Assembly (NCBI RefSeq): GCF_963855985.1
Contig: NC_087108.1
Span: forward strand, 11,240,001 to 11,304,000
Reading direction: 5' to 3'
DNA length: 64,000 nucleotides
Source of the DNA: Ostrinia nubilalis
Taxonomy: Eukaryota > Arthropoda > Insecta > Lepidoptera > Crambidae
The translations under genes were made by a program, and so were the position numbers. Of the stretch, positions 12,076-23,852 are shown in pieces (positions within the stretch are counted from its first letter, which is position 1; each line of letters begins with the position of its first letter). The notes below the pieces were generated by a model. It ran no database searches and was not told the origin of the DNA. It saw only the letters and a list, made by a program, of their open reading frames with translations.

Positions 12076-13589
12076 TTATTCAAAAAATTTAAATCGAAAG
12101 GCAACTCTAAAAGCCAGAAACTATCCTCTGTAAAATTAGAAATAACTGGTATTCACCTGTGTCCGTCATCTTCGTGGCTCTCGAAAATATTCTGGCCAGG
12201 AATTTTATAGAATGTCAGTATTCCAAACCGTGAGAAATTGCAGTTACGTGAAGTTTTGACCAATAGACGTGTTGACACCACCAGTCAATTGACGTACTTT
12301 TAAAAACTGTTAAATCAAACTCCCATAGATTTTGTATGGCACGACAAGCAAGTGACGTCACTATTTTGTGAATTTAATCAAACTACTTTTCTTAATTACA
12401 ATGCGATCAAAAACGGTAATTTACAGGTCATTTCATGGGGAATGGTGTCAAATCGTCTATTGTCAGTGAAGTCTGCTATGCATCATCAATCACTAACACT
12501 TCTATAACAGCGTCAATCTCATCAACATTTTTGTTTATGTTCGCTCTAAACACAGAGGTATGACTGATGATTGACCACAACTTTTACAATTGGAATTGAT
12601 ATTGAAATGATCCGCCAAACTATACTTAGTTTCAGCATCGGTTTTGCGTCAACAAGTGCACTCACTACCAACATTTAAAAGGAATTTTCATTTACCAAAA
12701 CAGTCTCATATTTCTTTTTTCTGTCATTAAAATAATTACGTAAACTGTTCATCCTTTCAAGTAGTAGGATTAAAAATTTCCTCTAACAGACGTCCGTAGT
12801 TCTTAGCCAAGCCAATTAACTTTTGCAATGTCTAAGTTAAAGACAAAATTCTCTTATTTGCATTAGCTATTATAATAGCGCTCACAAAATTGTCATAAAA
12901 AAATGTAAGACTACTGAAAGAAAAACTTTAAACTTCTGCTCTTATGGAACCTTGACGTTTCATATCTTTTGCTCTACCAAAAAATGAAAAGTGACCCTAA
13001 CTTAACATAACCTATCTATGAAACCTTGGTACAGGTATTAAGTTCTTTTTATAGTTAGGTACAAATTGCATGACTTTTTTTTATGACTTCTTACAGTAAT
13101 AATAATATTGTGTTTATTTGAAGTCGCTAACTGATTTAGTTCTTTTAACTGATTTAGTTCTTTGAGAAAACTAAATTAGAAGAAAAACCTTACTTCACCT
13201 AGAAACAGGTCCTATCTAGGTCAGACTAATGTAATCAGAGGTCAGAATAATTCGAAATATATTTTTGAAGTGGAATTATAGATAGACAAGATATTGTACT
13301 TGGCAAAAGTACCTACCGAAAGTCCGAACCGATGACAATTTTAAAATAAACGAATCATTAATTAATTCACTTTACTTGTGTAAAAATATTTTCTTTCAAA
13401 TGTATTTTTTAGCACATTTACTTTAACGTTCCTTTATACATTATAATCGAATAATTTATTATTTTAATTATTACTATTAAAGATTTACTACATAAGCTAA
13501 TATTCCCATTTTACTGTAGGTATGCGTAATATTCAATAATGTGTGCGCAATAAAAAAGACTACCAATGAAAAAAATACTTTTCTTCACT

Positions 13590-13770
13590 AGAGTCTATCA
13601 GAAATTTTACGAACCACATGTGGCACTGCTCTTTCAGTAGAGCTGGAAGAAGATGAGCTCCTTCGCGTATTTTTCTTCAACCTTGGCCCCATAGAAGACG
13701 ATCGTGGTGGCGCCTTCTTACTGGACGACGACGACAACTTCTTCCGCTTAGCACGCTTATTTCATCGTCA
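13590..13770 (-). pseudogene. Ser/Lys/Arg-rich coding-like fragment
   Basis: The minus strand has an open frame of about 60 codons that is rich in Ser runs and basic residues, includes MGPRLKK, and ends KISDRL then TAG. It lacks a start codon. It could be the basic tail of a captured host or gag-like protein, but low complexity makes the call weak. Confidence 0.2.
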
Positions 13771-14185
13771 GCTGACGGTATACGAGCTCCATCTTCAGTC
13801 GTCGTTGTACTCAACTGTGAAATAAAGTACTCGACGAAATAAACTGTGTCTGACCAGCATCAACTCAACATCATATGGAAGCTATGTTCATGTTATATTA
13901 AGCAAAAGTTTGATTCATTTCTTTTCCAAAAATCTAAATCTCAAAAATAAATCTAAAAAAATCTTTTGTTTGACAATTAATATTATGCTCCCTGAGCAAA
14001 GTGTAGTAAAATACCATTGTGACATGTTTCTATTATACTTATGCATCACAAATAAAGATTTTGTATTTATATTTCTATTTTATTCAGTGCGACCTACACA
14101 CACAACTCATGTGACAACTGGACGGCTTCCTTGTTATGTCAGCAATAGAAGGCTTTTTATTCTAGAGACATCCTAAACAATGGGG

Positions 14186-15092
14186 CCCTTAAGGCGCATC
14201 TAGCCTGGTAAACTGGAGGCACGTCTAGCCTCGTCATACTAAGTCATAGTCATAGTCCAAGGCACGACTAGCCTAATAAACTGGAGGCGTGTCTAGCCTC
14301 GTTATATTTAGTCATATTCAAAAGCGCATCTAGCCTGATAAACTAGAGGAATGTCTAGCCTCGTTATACTAAGTCATAGTCATGGTCATAGTCATAGTTA
14401 TAGTCAAAGTCAAAGTCAAAAGTCAAAATATCTTCATTCGTTTAGACTAATTAATAGTACTTACAAATGGTCGAATATTTTGTTCTTAAGGAACCTCTAC
14501 ATGTCTCATACTTAGTCATAGTCAATGGCGCATCTAGTCTGATAAACTGGAGGCACGTCTAGCCTCGTTTTACTAAGTCATAGTCCAAGGCGCATCTAGC
14601 CTAATAAACTGGAGGCGCATCGAGCCTCGATATACTAAGTCAGTCACAGTCATGGTCATAGTCATAGTCTAAGGCGCATCTAGTCTAAGGCGCATCTAGT
14701 CTAAGGCGCATCTAGCCTAATAAACTGGAGGCGCGTCTAGCCTCGATATACTAAGTCAGTCACAGTCATAGTCATGGTCATAGTCATAGTCATAGTCATA
14801 GTCTAAGGCGCATCTAGCCTAATAAACTGGAGGCGCGTCCAGTCTCTCATACTTAGTCATAGTCAATGGCGCATCTAGCCTGATAAACTGGAGGCACGTC
14901 TAGCCTCGTTATACTAAGTCATAGTCATAGTCTAAGGTGCATCCAGCTTAATAAACTGGAGGCGCGTCTAGCATCGTTATACTAAGTCTTAGTCATGGTC
15001 ATAGTCATGGTCATAGTCATAGTCATAGTCTTAGTCATAGTCTAAGGCGCATCTAGCCTGATAAACTGAAGGCGCGTCTAGCCTTGTTTTAA
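14186..15092 (+). repeat. minisatellite of ~65-100-bp units with CATAGT hexamer runs
   Basis: About ten full units and two partial ones. A unit reads AAGGCGCATCTAGCCT, then AATAAACTGGAGGCGCGTCT, then AGCCTCGTTATACTAAGTC, followed by a variable number of CATAGT hexamers, so unit length varies. Around 14398-14505 the array is broken by a minus-strand copy of a LINE 3' tail (AAAGTC repeats) that resembles 27480-27545. The array ends about 130 bp before the right terminal repeat of the composite. Confidence 0.85.
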
Positions 15093-15222
15093 AAATAACT
15101 ATTTCATGCATTAAACGAAATATTCATACGTTTTTCTACTTGAACTTTTAAAATCAATTACTTTTTAACCAAATAAATAAAAACGTACCTTATGAGCTGT
15201 AGATCACGTACCACTTCTGAGT

Positions 15223-15750
15223 TGAAATGAAACACTCTTGTAGGTTGTTCTAACTTGTATTTCAGCACCACTGATTTACACAATTCCGACATTATGACGT
15301 CATCTTAATAGTACCTCTTGCTTTGAACGCTCAAATCGAACTGACTGTCCAGCGGCATGCCAGCGATAAGGTAACTTCCCCTTCCATGAGTGAAAGTCGA
15401 CCGGTTCAAAACGACTTATCGACGGCATGCCCCGGAACTAGTCAAATGCAATACTTATTTCATAATTAGCTGTTTTTTAATTTTTAAAATACTAAAATGT
15501 ATACAATAAAAATCTAAAATAATTAAATTAAATAATAAATATGAAATAATTGGATGTAATACACAATAAATTCTAAAATCATTCTAATGTCTGCAAAATG
15601 CCTAGGAAGTAATCAAATAAAGTATTTTAATTTAATAATGGGTTTTTGGGTTCTTCTAAAATACAATAAAAATACTAAAATTGTTGCGATAACTATTTAA
15701 AAGTAACCAATAATCGTATAAAATACAATATAAATTCTAAAATCATTACA
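15223..15750. repeat. right 528-bp terminal direct repeat
   Basis: Same length as 9657-10184, and I see no difference between them. If these are LTRs, identity implies recent insertion. Confidence 0.75.
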
Positions 15751-15754
15751 ATAA

Positions 15755-15832
15755 TATGTTGACGTTCATAAGTGCCACTTGTGGTCTAAACTGAATAAAT
15801 ATTTTTGATTTTGATTTTTTTTTTAAAAGAAC
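15755..15832 (+). mobile_element. 3' UTR and tail of the interrupted CR1/L2-like LINE
   Basis: Contains TTGACGTTCATAAGTGCCAC, then TGAATAAATATTTTTGATTT with a T-rich, TTTTGA-repeating end. This tail is typical of lepidopteran CR1-group LINEs and completes the element that starts at 6138. Confidence 0.65.
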
Positions 15833-17423
15833 GAACAACTAACTAACTCATACATAGCTGGGTAAGTCAAAGAAATAAAACTGCTATTGGCTAGTTTTTG
15901 TGAAGCTAATTACATTATGAGTAGTGTTTTTATTCTGGACTAATTTAGTAATTTTAACATAAACAAAAAAAGGTTAATGACCTTAAATTGCGAATGCTCG
16001 TAGCCGGTTTTAAAAGTTAATCCTCCCACCGTCGACAGCTCACAAGGCTACAGGTACTTAATATGGTTTAAATAGCAAATATGTAGTCATAACATTCTAC
16101 AGTGTTTAGCCTGATATAGGGTGATTTTTAACCGACTTCAACAAAAGGAGGAGGTTCTCAATTCGGTTGGTATGTTTTTTATGTTATCTAGTTACAGGGT
16201 TATTTTAGTATCTATTTCTTTTAATTAGCTTTATAACTTTATCTTAATTATTCTTAATCACGGTATTTTCCGTGAAAAAAATTATTAAAAATTTAATTTG
16301 CGGCTGGCCCATATCTTAATTTTTAAAGGTTAAGGCTTATTTTCGCGTACCATTTTGTCTATTAAGCTTTGTAGTTAACTGTGTGTTTCGTATTTTTCAA
16401 TGAACGAAGCAAATTATCGACGTGAGCCAATTTTGAAAATTCGCACAGCGGATAAAAATAATTAAATATGAAAAAAAAAAGGTTTCTTTACGTATATCGA
16501 TAAGTTACTGATTCTGAGTCACTCCTAAAAATTTGGATACTGATAACAAAATCATCCTGTATGTTATTGCGCAGTAGCCCCGTTATCATTTATCGAAACG
16601 TAAACAAATTTCTAGCAACTTTCCGTGACTTGCAAGATAAAAAGTTAAACTTTATGACTTGCAAGTTTGAGATATTTACGATAGATTGGACAAAAATAGA
16701 TTTTAATATTGCGATTGTACTAATACCTACAAGTTTTACGATAAATATGTAGGCTTGATGATATTTTTCATAAGTATACAGGTGTCTCAAACTTAGCACG
16801 TCACACTGACACTGGAGGTACAGTTTGTCTATAAAGTCGTGACATAAAATGAGGGCGCTTTTTTTCTTCATGTAGCAACCCTATACAATTTGACCAAATG
16901 TGTTTGATACTAGGGCAATTTAGTTAAGGGTAGATTTTTTTATTTTTATTTTATTTTTATTTTATTGTTAGGAAAACAAACAGCATTCTATAACACATAT
17001 AGAGTTACCAATTAAACTTCACATTTGCCAAAATAGTTTTCACAAATAGTTTATACATAGGTATCGTTTTTAAAAATTGAGTAAACAGAAACAGAAAAAG
17101 AAAATAAATTTTTTAGATTCTATGTTAAATATACTATGATAAATATACTAAATATACTATACTATCCTTAGATATCTTTTGACTGATGAATAAACTTGTC
17201 ATTTTGACATATTTTCCATACTGAAACTGTCAATGTGCCAATCTTATTCTTCAGTTAAAAGTTATCCGACGATTGAAAAATCAGCCCTTAACCAATTTAG
17301 ACGACGATATTTTGTTTTTGTTTTTATACAGTAGGTACCTATGCTTATGAGAGGTTTTACCAAGCATTTTTGTTGAATCAGCATAATAAAAAACGCATTA
17401 TACATAGTTAATAAGGACATTTA
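15833..17423. other. no gene; assorted short repeats
   Basis: No convincing coding sequence. The text around 16132-16175 (ACCGACTTCAACAAAAGGAG) matches a common dispersed lepidopteran repeat. The segment 16790-16860 (GTCTATAAAGTCGTGACAT) recurs inverted near 22757-22790. Around 16914-17310 there are imperfect inverted ends (TTAGTTAAGGG and CCCTTAACCAATTT) that suggest an old MITE. Confidence 0.4.
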
Positions 17424-18213
17424 TTAATCACTTTCATCATCGGATTCAAAATTTTCGATGTTAAGAAAAGTTTCGTTGCCACTTTCATAAGCAGCGCTGT
17501 CATCATTCACATCATCATCTTCGCTGCTGTTATTATCGCCTAAGCAAATAACCAATTGTCTTGGTACAGGTCCATAAATATAATGGAAGGCTCATGAAGA
17601 TTTGGTATTAGTTTTTCTTTAATCCACTTCGTGAAGTTATGCGCATTCATTTCTGAATGGTAGTCTTCCAAATTATTTCTGCCAGTGAATATGAGGAGGC
17701 AGTTTGGCACAAACCCCTTTTCGCTTCCAGCATGGACTATGATGTAACGCTTTCCTTTGAAAATGTCTTTTGTGATGCCTTTGATGTTTAGAGATTGCGA
17801 ACATTTTGTGACCTGGTGGAAAAATAAATAGATTCTTGTTAGTGAAAATTTTATAAAATTATACATCTATACTCATATTATTAAGAAGAAAGATTTAATT
17901 GTTGGTTTGTTTGGATGGGGGTTTAAGGGTGTATAAGAGGGAGGGGGAGGGTGCAATTAAAATTATTTCATCATTACAATCTAAAAAAAACTGCTTAACA
18001 TAGGCTATAATATTATATAGGTTACCTTGTATGAAGAATGAATATAGCTCACATCAAACAAAAAACATGTAAAAGATGAAAAATGTTATTTACCTACCTC
18101 TTTTTGTACCGTGTAAAAAATTATATTTTTTGGCGCAGAGCACAAATATTAAAATTATCCATTTCTTTCTTTGGTCGGCCTTGCCTGTGTTTCCCAGGAG
18201 TTCTAAAGGACAT
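17424..18213 (-). pseudogene. IS630/Tc1-like DDE transposase pseudogene
   Basis: Three minus-strand pieces lie in the order of one protein. The N-terminal piece (18213 down to about 18094) has Met and the GRPKKEMDNFNICALRQK helix-turn-helix region, and runs into a possible splice donor. The middle piece (about 17866-17540) contains GKRYIIVHAGSEKGFVPN, then the EMN region and IIFMD, where the second catalytic Asp is expected. The third (17530-17424) is an acidic tail ending ESDDESD and stop. Sequence between the second Asp and the tail is missing and the frames do not join, so it is inactive. I recognise the family from the KGKRYIIVHAG and GRPKKE motifs; no search was possible. Confidence 0.5.
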
Positions 18214-18754
18214 TGTCAGAAACCGCCTAAAAAACCGCCCAAAAACATTAACCCATCATAATTATTTTCTATTTTTTTTAATACATTAAGCACCCTTTCA
18301 TTCTAATGGACACTTAAGCATTGAAAAATTAAATAAATAAGTCTTTTAACGTTTATTCTATAATACTATTACAACTTCCGGACGTTTTGGTGCGTGGCAT
18401 GGTCTAAAACCTATCAAGTTCCATAATTTTTGCCGATAAAATCTGTACGAGGCATTACCGTACTTTATTGCTGGGAGTCCATGTATAGTGATGTTCCTGC
18501 GGCCATCATAGACAATAAAATATCGATTTTGAAAATAAAATAAATCGATTAAACTGCTTTGAAGACTAGATTTGCGTTAAAAGCTAAAAAGATATTGACA
18601 GTTTGACACTATTACAAGAAGATATCTAAAGTGTCCAACTGGTCGAAGGTCGTAAATAAATTAAAAATAATTAGGACCATAAACTGATATTCATGGTATC
18701 ATAACTGTAAAAGTGTCAGAATCCGATGTTGAATCCAATGCCAGTTGAAGTGTG

Positions 18755-18854
18755 AGAAACATATATTTTTTTTTTTATGTGACAGGAGGCAAATGAGCAG
18801 ACGGATCACCTGATATCAACCTAGTATAGTTGCCAGTCTCTCATAATCTATGCC
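18755..18854. repeat. dispersed lepidopteran repeat end
   Basis: TTTTTATGTGACAGGAGGCA followed by AGCAGACGGATCACCTGAT is a common module in moth genomes. A short minus-strand relic of it sits in unit B near 47988-48022. Confidence 0.45.
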
Positions 18855-19035
18855 AATGAGGGTTTTCGCGATTGAAAAATCCGCCAGATGGCAATACGTA
18901 GACGTGAGGTCCAAATGCTGCATGATTGGTTATTTTTGACATGACATTGACAGATATCCACCAATCATGCAGCATTTGGACCTCGCGTCTACGTATTGCC
19001 ATCTCGCGGATTTTTCAATCGCGAAAACCCTCATT
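18855..19035. mobile_element. foldback MITE, TGAGGGTTTTCGCG family, copy 1
   Basis: A 181-bp near-perfect hairpin. Ends read AATGAGGGTTTTCGCGATTG and its complement, and the loop is near GACATGACATTGACAGATAT. A second copy is at 23660-23847. Confidence 0.75.
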
Positions 19036-20313
19036 CATAGCACATGTATAATAATAGACCAAATGAACTTTTATAGATTGTGAAAGAGAAGATAAAGATT
19101 TTATTATTTTATTAAAATCTTGCCACGAGGTAGTTTTTCAGTAGAAACCAGGATTGGATAATCGCTACAGGCAAGTATCAGAACATTTTATAAATATTTT
19201 TAATCGATTATATCCATGTGAATCGTTTTAATAAATTGTCATTTTACTTTTTCAATTAAAACTTTTTCAATCCCTAGTCTTGTCAAACTGTCATAATGTC
19301 AACAAATTATAAATGTCACGTCAGTTGACTCAATTTCAGTCTTCTGTGCGTTTATTGTATTTTTATTTCAATGAAATAGTGCTAAAGGGTTAGTACTAAA
19401 ACTGAAAGCCTTTTTTCAGAAAGAAAACCAATGTGGTGCCCTTATTATTCATGCTGTTTGAAAGTTACAAGTCAGTGATACAGAGTTGCCGACATTATAA
19501 CTCCGTAGTGATACCATACCAAAGAAGAAGTTTTCCTAAACACTTGTGTTGTTTTTATATGTGATCGAATAAAAAGGATTAATTCTACTGCTCAAATGGA
19601 ATAACTTATCCCAAGAGACCGAATATAAAAAAAACCTCTCCATAGAAATTATCACCATCACGAGGATGTGAATTTTTTTGAGAATTTGATATTGGTCCTG
19701 TAAGAAAAGTAGTTGTATTTCAGTAGTAGAATCAACCCTTCTTGTTTCATCAGCAAGAGTAACTATAAAAACGCCCTGTAGGTAGGTATTATTAAGCTGA
19801 AGAGTTTGTTTAGTGTCAAAGACTGTCACACAGTGTAACTTAAATTGGCATATTATGATAATGAACATAAAAACTTAAATAAATATTTATGTTAATATTT
19901 TTTCTATTTATTTATTTTCCCAAAGCTTCACAGTGACAGCTGAAACAGCAATACTGTTAACAAAACAGTAAAACTAAACTTGGAACAAACTGTTACAAAT
20001 ATGAGGGGTTTAATATTTTACAAATTAAAATAAAACCGCATGTTGCTTTACTTTCTCGTATAGGTAATAAATGTAATTAATGGCTAGATTATTAATGTTA
20101 CTTTGTTACCCTCAATAGTGAGGAAATCTTATAAAATGGTAACCCTGATTTTTATTGTCATTCAAGTGCTCTTTCTTCGCATAGGCTTCTGTGATTTGGC
20201 CAAGGGCCACACACATTGCGATAACATTATGCGACATTGATTTGACAGCAGCGGAGTGAAGTCTTGCGACTATGCAAAATGATACCCTGTAATCGTAGCG
20301 CATACAGACATAG
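19036..20313. other. no recognisable feature
   Basis: About 1.3 kb of AT-rich sequence with scattered stops on all frames. A 110-codon minus-strand frame at 19536-19868 has no motif or composition that suggests a real protein. Confidence 0.4.
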
Positions 20314-20547
20314 ACGGGGCGGGGCACATAGCTCGTAGAGCTGATGGCCGCTGGGGCAGGAAAGTTCTTGAGTGGCGACCACGAGCCGAAAGACGTAGCG
20401 TGGGCAGGCCTCCCACTAGGTGGACCGACGATCTGGTGAAGGTCGCGGGAGGTGCCTGTATGCGAGCGGTGCAGGATCGGTCTTCGTGGAAATCCTTGGG
20501 GGAGGCCTTTGTCCAGCAGTGGACGTCTTTTCGGCTGAAACGAACGA
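20314..20547 (+). mobile_element. RTE/BovB-like LINE 3' fragment
   Basis: Encodes GRPPTRWTDDLVKVAGGA and, further on, WKSLGEAFVQQWTS, one of the better-preserved C-terminal tails of this family in the window. Confidence 0.7.
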
Positions 20548-20744
20548 ACGAACGATACGTATTACCACTATTTACCAGACATTACTATTTATTGCATACT
20601 CGCCGGATTACACGTAGGAGCACGCGCGTAACAGCTTCGGCCTTGCATTATTATAAGATCTTGTTCCGCCCTTTTACGAACTTCCTCCGTGAGGATATCC
20701 CCGCCGAATTCTATGATGAACCTATCAAAAGTCATATTCTGCAA

Positions 20745-20896
20745 TGTCAACCCACCACAAGGTGGACCGACGACCTGATAAAGGTAGCGGGAAGGCGCTG
20801 GATGCAGGCCGCTACCAACCGTGCGATGTGGAAGTCATTGGGGGAGGCCTATGTTCAGTAGTGGACGTCCTGTGGCTGAAATGATGATGATGATGA
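20745..20896 (+). mobile_element. second RTE-like LINE 3' fragment
   Basis: Encodes TTRWTDDLIKVAGRRWMQAA and, further on, WKSLGEAYVQ, then ends in ATGATG repeats. It is a separate subfamily from the piece 200 bp upstream. Confidence 0.65.
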
Positions 20897-22884
20897 AGAA
20901 ATGAATGAAAATGACAAATCTTCGAACGTGTATAATACCGTGCCAAAGTAATCATATAATTTTGGCACCTTAATAACTATTGCCGTTTTTGTTGTAAAGA
21001 TCATGCAGCGCTACTTGCGGATATTATTGGAAAGAAAACTATGTGGGCTCTAGATCTGAAGCCGCTTTAACGAACACGAAGTGCTCATACAATGCGGCGT
21101 ATTTTCTTCCAGTCTTTAGTCAGGACTTTAGTCGAATTAAAACCCCGGTTGAACGTGATATAGCCGCACTAGAATACGATGCTTTTTTGCATAATCGCAA
21201 GACTTCGTTCCGGTGTCGACCGAATGTTATCATGATGTATGTGGCCCAGGGGTTACCGTAGCCGCTAAGGTTTGAAACTTCTTGCTTAAAATATTGTAGT
21301 CTTTGGCATAGACTACGATGGTAGTCATGGAGATAGGAGTTTGTTATCTCGTGTCAGATGTAAATGGTGAAAAGAAAACTCATGATTCGTGGTATTTTTA
21401 TGTAATATGTAGGTATTTTATAAAAGTGGAACCCCGAGTGATCTCCAAAACCCATTCTATTATTATATACGATTCGGCTTCGATATCTATAATACAATAG
21501 GAGTTTATTTCATGTGTCAGATGACAAGGGTGGAAACAACCTACGATTCATGTTGTTTATTTACGTGCAATATGTGGGCATATTGTAAAAGTGGAATGCC
21601 GAGTTGTATTTCTAAAACTTGTTCTATTATTTTATACTATTTGGCTGCGACTCGGCGTGACGACAATACAAAACATTTTTCGCGAATCGGTGTTCATACA
21701 TTCACACAATAGGTACATTAGACGCCATGTTGTCATAAACGACATATTATAAAATCGCTGTGATTTAATATTCTTAATCATTAATTTTATGGCAAGTGTC
21801 CATCAGGAATCATTGTTCTTACACACAGAATCGTATTATTTCGCTTTCGGGTAGTAATATGTCAAAATTGTTGGTTCTTTAGGCGAACAATGTATGGAGA
21901 ACGAACATTGTCCTTTCCATTATTCTGAAAACCTTCATTGACTATGCGCTTAACTGTACTCTCTGATTTTCCTGAAAAAAAAAAGTTCAAAGTTTAAAGG
22001 GATGGAAAGAATAACTACAATACCTAACTAATATTATTTATTGTTAAAGATTTACCAACAAGATATCATTTCACATGCATTTAAATAATAAGAGCTAAAT
22101 CATAATCATAAAAAAATATTTCAACAAATTATTATTTTTGTAGACGGACAACTTGATGTGAAAGTGATGTCATACAGTTATCAATGGCCAAAGCGAACGG
22201 GTAATATAGATATGAAGCAATTAATTCAAATTCAAAATTCGTAGAAAACTTGACTGAATAATACTACTAATATATCAAAAGAAATGGTCGTACTACAATA
22301 TTACGTACTTACAATGAAAATTTAACCTAAAAATGTCCTATGTAAACAATGCCTGTTTTGGTCACCAAATCGCAAAATGCAGTAAATTTGTTACTTTAGG
22401 TAGATTATAAACAAGCAGTAACACGATTACGTACCCGTCAAAGATGCTGTTCGCCCATAAAAAACATCAAAATCCCACAAAATTTGACCAGCTTGGTACT
22501 CCGCGGAACATTGCTGGAAAACTTTAAAAATCACTTTCCGCGTGGCACTCCAATTTACTTTCCTCATTGTTTATACTTTTCTTCGTAGCTGAGTAATAAT
22601 TTACAGGAGATTAGTCAAACAATAAAAACCACAAAATGAAAATCGTTCCACAACTTGTTCTCGATGACAGCTGATGTACATATTATGTTACTTATTCTGT
22701 GTGTTTGGTGATCTTTGGTGTTGCCAGACACATGAATAATGTTAGTTCCTCAAACATTCATGTCACGACTTTATAGACAGACTGTAGCTGAGTCTAAGAC
22801 ACATCGAACAAGCTTCATAATTATAATAATATGTCCATAGAAAAGTTTCATAAGTTTTAAGATATGACCAATTTTACATAAGTT
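20897..22884. other. no gene; diverged tandem duplication at 21339-21650
   Basis: Mostly unannotatable. Within it, 21339-21497 and 21500-21650 are diverged copies of one another (shared AGGAGTTT, TGTGTCAGATG, ATATGT and AAAAGTGGAA tracts in the same order). I see no protein family. Confidence 0.35.
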
Positions 22885-23110
22885 AAATGGTTATACAAAT
22901 ATTTATTTGTAAAGATTCAGCGTGTCGGATAATTTAAGTAGGCAATTACATAATTATAGTTTTTAGTAGACCTTATAGTTAGAAACATTATGTAGGTAAA
23001 TGGTTATGCAAATATTTATTTGTAAAGATTCAGCGTGTCGGATAATTTAAGTAGGCAATTACATAATTATAGTTTTTAGTAGACCTTATAGTTAGAAACA
23101 TTATGTAGGT
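22885..23110 (+). repeat. 113-bp tandem duplication
   Basis: 22885-22997 and 22998-23110 are the same sequence with one substitution visible (TTATACAAAT versus TTATGCAAAT). This is a recent local duplication. Confidence 0.9.
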
Positions 23111-23659
23111 ACCAGATACCATCGCCATATTCCATAGAAATCCAATTAATTGAATCGTATTATCTAAAAAAAGTATTGACAATATAAAAATAAATAAATG
23201 TTGTAAACAAGTAAAAGACTACCTACGCTATTCTCTGTAGCTCGTTATCATAAAAACAATTTGCTCTCATAATTATACTTTTTATAATTTGTCTACGTAA
23301 CAACAATAAATAGAGTTAAGAACAGTGTCCATATTATCTAGATATTTAATAGGACAATATTACTCAGTCTATTTTTTTAATTATTTTTATTTTTTATTGT
23401 ACACAATATAAAAATACGAGGTAAATAGAAATACAGAAGGCAAGCCTAATAACGGCTATCGCATTATTTATTTTGGGCTCATTTACTTCGTCATTACTTT
23501 TTTAATCATCATTTTATACAAAGAATGTTCACTGCTGAAAGGCCGGAGTCCTCTCCCAATAATTTCTGAATGGTCCGGTTAGAAGGTGCCTGCATCCATC
23601 CATGTGTCAAATTCAATAATAGATATAATTATTAGGTGGTTTGAATGCCGTTGCTTTTC

Positions 23660-23847
23660 AATAAGGGTTTTCGCGATTGAAGGATCCGCCAGATGGCGAT
23701 ACGTGGACGCGGGGTCCAGATGCTGCGTGATTGGTTATTTTGACATGACATTGACAGATATGTCAAAATCCACCAATCACGCAGCGGTCGGACCCCACGT
23801 CCCCGTCCTGCCATCTGGCGGATTTTTCAATCGCGAAAACCCTCATT
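23660..23847. mobile_element. foldback MITE, TGAGGGTTTTCGCG family, copy 2
   Basis: Hairpin related to 18855-19035, with more mispairing between the arms. Its right end (CCCTCATT) touches the target duplication of the next element. Confidence 0.7.
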
Positions 23848-23852
23848 ATTAC

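Larger units (their letters stand above)
9657..15750. mobile_element. 6.1-kb composite with 528-bp direct terminal repeats (LARD-like)
   Basis: Two 528-bp direct repeats (9657-10184 and 15223-15750) look identical by eye. They begin TG and end CA and are flanked by ATAA at 9653-9656 and 15751-15754. Both outer flanks are halves of one LINE 3' UTR, so the whole block went in as a unit. That is the structure of an LTR retrotransposon, but the 5.04-kb interior has no gag, protease, RT or integrase, and I find no convincing tRNA primer site or polypurine tract. The best label is a non-autonomous large retrotransposon derivative. An alternative is a capture or duplication event flanked by a repeated sequence. 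Confidence 0.6.

Noticed and set aside
14186..15092. Possible CRISPR-like or regulatory array
   Set aside because: There are no unique spacers between constant repeats. The variable part is simply a CATAGT microsatellite, so this is a minisatellite in a eukaryotic genome.
16561..16871. Overlapping plus and minus frames as small genes
   Set aside because: Opposite-strand frames over the same AT-rich DNA, with no start context, splice signals or known domain.
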